From contig NZ_RMBX01000010.1 of the NCBI RefSeq assembly GCF_003807585.1, forward strand, positions 1 through 64,000: a DNA stretch of 64,000 bases, written 5' to 3'. A program made the translations under genes and the position numbers. Below the pieces are notes generated by a model that worked only from the letters and a program-made list of their open reading frames with translations, had not been told where the DNA came from and did no database searches. Below, in pieces: positions 61,877 to 64,000 of the stretch (position 1 is its first letter; every line of letters starts with the position of its first letter). Source of the DNA: Chitinophaga barathri (GTDB taxonomy: Bacteria > Bacteroidota > Bacteroidia > Chitinophagales > Chitinophagaceae).

Positions 61877-62704
61877 TTACTTCGGGAAAACACGCACAAG
61901 ATCATTCGATATGACAGCGCTGATACCGCTATAAGTTTTTCCATACAGGTGATAACTCTGCACCAGCCCATTTGTGGTATATTCATCAGGCAATTGCAGT
62001 TGCAACGAGTTTCGCTCTATGGTGGTGAATATCTCTTCATCCTTGTTCACCACGTAATACTCATTCTTACCCGCCTTCTTCACGCATATGTAGGGCGCAA
62101 AACCCGATTCCGGGTGTGTATTCGGCAGCGTAGGCATCATTGGCAATGTGACATACTCCGTCCATTTGCCCGGTTGTATGTTACTGGCTATCGGAACGGA
62201 CGTAACTCCCAATATTACGGGGGTATTGCCATCCATCCTGTATTCGATCATTTCAAGCGAAATGTCCGCTGTGCCAGATCCTGCCGGGAAGTCCAGGTAG
62301 AAGTTCGCTGTATATTCCGCTCCCTGCGGGGTAGGGTAGGTGTAGGCAGGCTGCATTTTGGCACCATCGAAATACAACTTCGGGATCGCGTTGTCAGCGT
62401 CCTTGATGTCGAACGTCTTTTGATATACCGTTTCGCCGGTCTTTTTTCTTTTCAGTTCCATGCTGGCCCTGTCTTCTTCGAAAGCGATCCTGGTGGTTTC
62501 CCAGTCGGAACCTATCGGCCCAAAGTAATCACGCATTTTAACGCCATCGAAATATAAAGTGAGCGTATCGCCCAATACATAACCTCCGGCAAACGTAACC
62601 GGCTCAATTGCCTTCAACGGTTTTACCACAAAATCGCCTTCCTTTTTGCAGGCGGCGGCCAGCAATAAAATCAGGAGGCATACTATATTGATCGTTTTTT
62701 TCAT
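61877..62704 (-). CDS. Lipoprotein, partner of the TonB-dependent receptor
   Basis: This 275-aa protein has a lipobox (LLILLLAAAC, Cys19) and a beta-rich body. A short internal repeat, LTLYFDGVKM and PKLYFDGAKM, occurs about 60 residues apart. It follows the TonB-dependent receptor gene by 13 nt and ends at a terminator, the usual position for a SusD-like or other ligand-binding surface lipoprotein. It lacks the TPR helices of SusD, so it is a different class. Likely binds the receptor's ligand at the cell surface. Start taken at 62704, where the signal begins. Confidence 0.78.
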   Translation of the reverse strand: MKKTINIVCLLILLLAAACKKEGDFVVKPLKAIEPVTFAGGYVLGDTLTLYFDGVKMRDYFGPIGSDWETTRIAFEEDRASMELKRKKTGETVYQKTFDIKDADNAIPKLYFDGAKMQPAYTYPTPQGAEYTANFYLDFPAGSGTADISLEMIEYRMDGNTPVILGVTSVPIASNIQPGKWTEYVTLPMMPTLPNTHPESGFAPYICVKKAGKNEYYVVNKDEEIFTTIERNSLQLQLPDEYTTNGLVQSYHLYGKTYSGISAVISNDLVRVFPK

Positions 62705-62717
62705 GATGAGGGGTGGT

Positions 62718-64000
62718 TTAGAAATTGTACGAAAGAGAAAAACTGAACGTGCGGCCAATGTAGCGGGTAAAGGTCTCACGGTCGCCGATCCGTTCTTTCA
62801 AACCGTTGGCGGTACCGATATAACCTTTTTCAAACTTCTCGGAAAAACCATACTGATACTCATAACGGTCGTTCCATTCGAGGTCCGGCAATCCCTCCGA
62901 TTCCGGCTTAATGCGGTAGGTACTGTGGTCGTTGATGAAGAAACGGAAAGGGGCATCGGTAAGGTTGCTGATATTCAGTTTGGCTTCCATTTTTCCATTC
63001 AGCAAACGGTAGCTGATCTGTGCATCCAGCTGGCCTCTCGGGCGTTCGTACTCTATCATGTTGGGATCGCTGCCTGTAATAAAGGTTTTATAGCCCATAT
63101 AGTTATATACCACGTTTATGCCGAGTTTTTTGCCGGCATATTGCAGGCCAAGGTTGTACTGGCGCGGAATCTGGCCGTACAGTGCACGGCGGTATTTCAA
63201 ATAGGTATAATACACCGAATCCACACCGTCCACTGTTTTTACATTACGGTCCCTGGACCTTACTTCAGACCGTTGGATGGTGAGGTTGCCGCTGACGAAC
63301 ATGTTTTTCAGGAAAGGAACGCCTTCGTATAAAAAGCCAAGGTTCTTGCGTATCTCAAACTCCCAGCCGCTTACTTTCGCCCAATCGGAATTGGTGATCA
63401 GTATGTCGTAATTGCCGGTGTTGCTCTGGTCGTAAGAGTAGTACTCCGCTGGTTTGTCAAAATATTTATAGAAGTAAGTGGCCGATAACAGCTCGCCCGC
63501 ACCGGGGAACCATTCCAGCTTAGCGTCATAGTTCTGTATCCTGGTGCTTTCCACGCCACGGCTTCTCAGTACGGTGCCGTAATTGGGGCTGAACCTTACG
63601 AACTGTGAGTTTTCCATCAGTCCCGGGCGTATCATGCTCTCTGAATAGGCAAGCCTCAGGTTCAGGTTTTTAACCGGGGAGTAGGTGATATTTACGGAAG
63701 GCAGCCAGCGTGTTCTTACCGAATCGAGCAACATCATTTTCATATTGGCATATACCACGCTTTCGCTGGCATTACTATCAAGGGTATCCGTCCTGAAATA
63801 CTCAGCCCTTATGCCACCTACGATCCGCAGGTTATCGAACAGCTTACTGTCGATCATAACAAAAGCGCCTTTGTTGATGCTCCTACCTTCAAAGCGATTG
63901 AGGGAATAACCAATGGGCCTGTAATATAGGTAATTGGTTTTGTCGTCCATTTTCATGTGGTTGCCCCATTCCTGGACAGAAAGCGCGTCTTTGAAGGGAG
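62718..64000 (-). CDS. TonB-dependent receptor (C-terminal part, cut by window)
   Basis: At least 426 codons of a beta-barrel outer-membrane receptor are present. The plug and the TonB box lie beyond the window edge. Typical barrel strands alternate (RIVGGIRAEYFRTDTL, PSVNITYSPVKNLNLRLAYS, GGxx-free turns) and the last residues are SFSLSYNF, ending in Phe as needed for outer-membrane assembly. The frame continues without a stop to position 64000. The barrel resembles the outer-membrane beta-barrel family used for peptide, metal or sugar uptake. Paired with the lipoprotein downstream. Confidence 0.85.
   Translation of the reverse strand, partial: PFKDALSVQEWGNHMKMDDKTNYLYYRPIGYSLNRFEGRSINKGAFVMIDSKLFDNLRIVGGIRAEYFRTDTLDSNASESVVYANMKMMLLDSVRTRWLPSVNITYSPVKNLNLRLAYSESMIRPGLMENSQFVRFSPNYGTVLRSRGVESTRIQNYDAKLEWFPGAGELLSATYFYKYFDKPAEYYSYDQSNTGNYDILITNSDWAKVSGWEFEIRKNLGFLYEGVPFLKNMFVSGNLTIQRSEVRSRDRNVKTVDGVDSVYYTYLKYRRALYGQIPRQYNLGLQYAGKKLGINVVYNYMGYKTFITGSDPNMIEYERPRGQLDAQISYRLLNGKMEAKLNISNLTDAPFRFFINDHSTYRIKPESEGLPDLEWNDRYEYQYGFSEKFEKGYIGTANGLKERIGDRETFTRYIGRTFSFSLSYNF

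Noticed and set aside
1..64000. CRISPR array, rRNA operon, intact transposase or plasmid origin
   Set aside because: Nothing with regular spacer-repeat pattern, rRNA similarity, complete transposase or replication genes was seen on either strand.

Overview
The window looks like a Bacteroidota chromosome, most likely Chitinophagaceae (Chitinophaga-like). The signs are TTTG/TAnnTTTG-type promoters with no Shine-Dalgarno reliance, Rhs proteins of the DUF6443 type, a TonB-dependent receptor next to a lipoprotein, GH29 and sulfatase genes, a gingipain-type peptidase, and a MoaC/MoaB fusion. No ribosomal RNA, CRISPR array or intact transposase was seen. One tRNA (Lys, anticodon TTT) is present.

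Layout. 1-10.3 kb: a dispersed inverted repeat, then small housekeeping or stress genes (YceI, desaturase, RRM protein, an ArsR/AHSA1 pair with a legible promoter-operator, an eCIS-core/DUF922-like chimera followed by a Cys-cluster protein, a phosphatase, a VOC protein, a DMT transporter, and an SDR/HxlR divergent pair), ending in tRNA-Lys. 10.3-21.8 kb: an apparent genomic island, bounded by the tRNA 3' end and a 111-bp MITE-like element on one side and the broken C-terminus of a tyrosine recombinase on the other. Everything inside is on the minus strand: a 1498-aa Rhs protein with a metzincin-type tip, a lipoprotein (probable immunity), an orphan Rhs C-terminal cassette with a different, cysteine-peptidase-like tip, two paralogous exported proteins (probable immunity), and a 1046-aa Rhs-like partner protein. 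This is the most interesting system in the window.

21.8-35 kb: mixed enzymes (NTF2-like, DoxX-like, alpha/beta hydrolase, HTH-membrane protein, arylsulfatase), a Crp-family gene followed by two identical 14-bp palindromes in front of a small putative regulator, an acyltransferase and a GH29 fucosidase. 35-44.7 kb: a molybdenum hydroxylase system. A c-type cytochrome and the IorA/IorB-type subunits are divergent from xdhC, moaA, a MocA-MoeA fusion and a MoaC-MoaB fusion, and a cysteine desulfurase converges on them. The same block thus encodes the enzyme, much of its cofactor synthesis and a plausible sulfur donor.

45-48.6 kb: a four-gene exported-enzyme operon (carboxymuconolactone decarboxylase-like, two alpha/beta hydrolases, cupin). 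48.7-58.7 kb: a ricin-lectin lipoprotein, a GNAT, a DUF4886 protein, then a probable five-gene unit of an exported protein, a membrane protein, a histidine kinase, a response regulator and a C25 (gingipain-like) peptidase without a visible export signal. 58.7-64 kb: a PadR regulator with its ABC-type permease, a lipoprotein, and the C-terminal part of a TonB-dependent receptor cut by the window edge. Coordinates follow the start codon judged most likely. Functional names come from motif recognition by eye, not database search.
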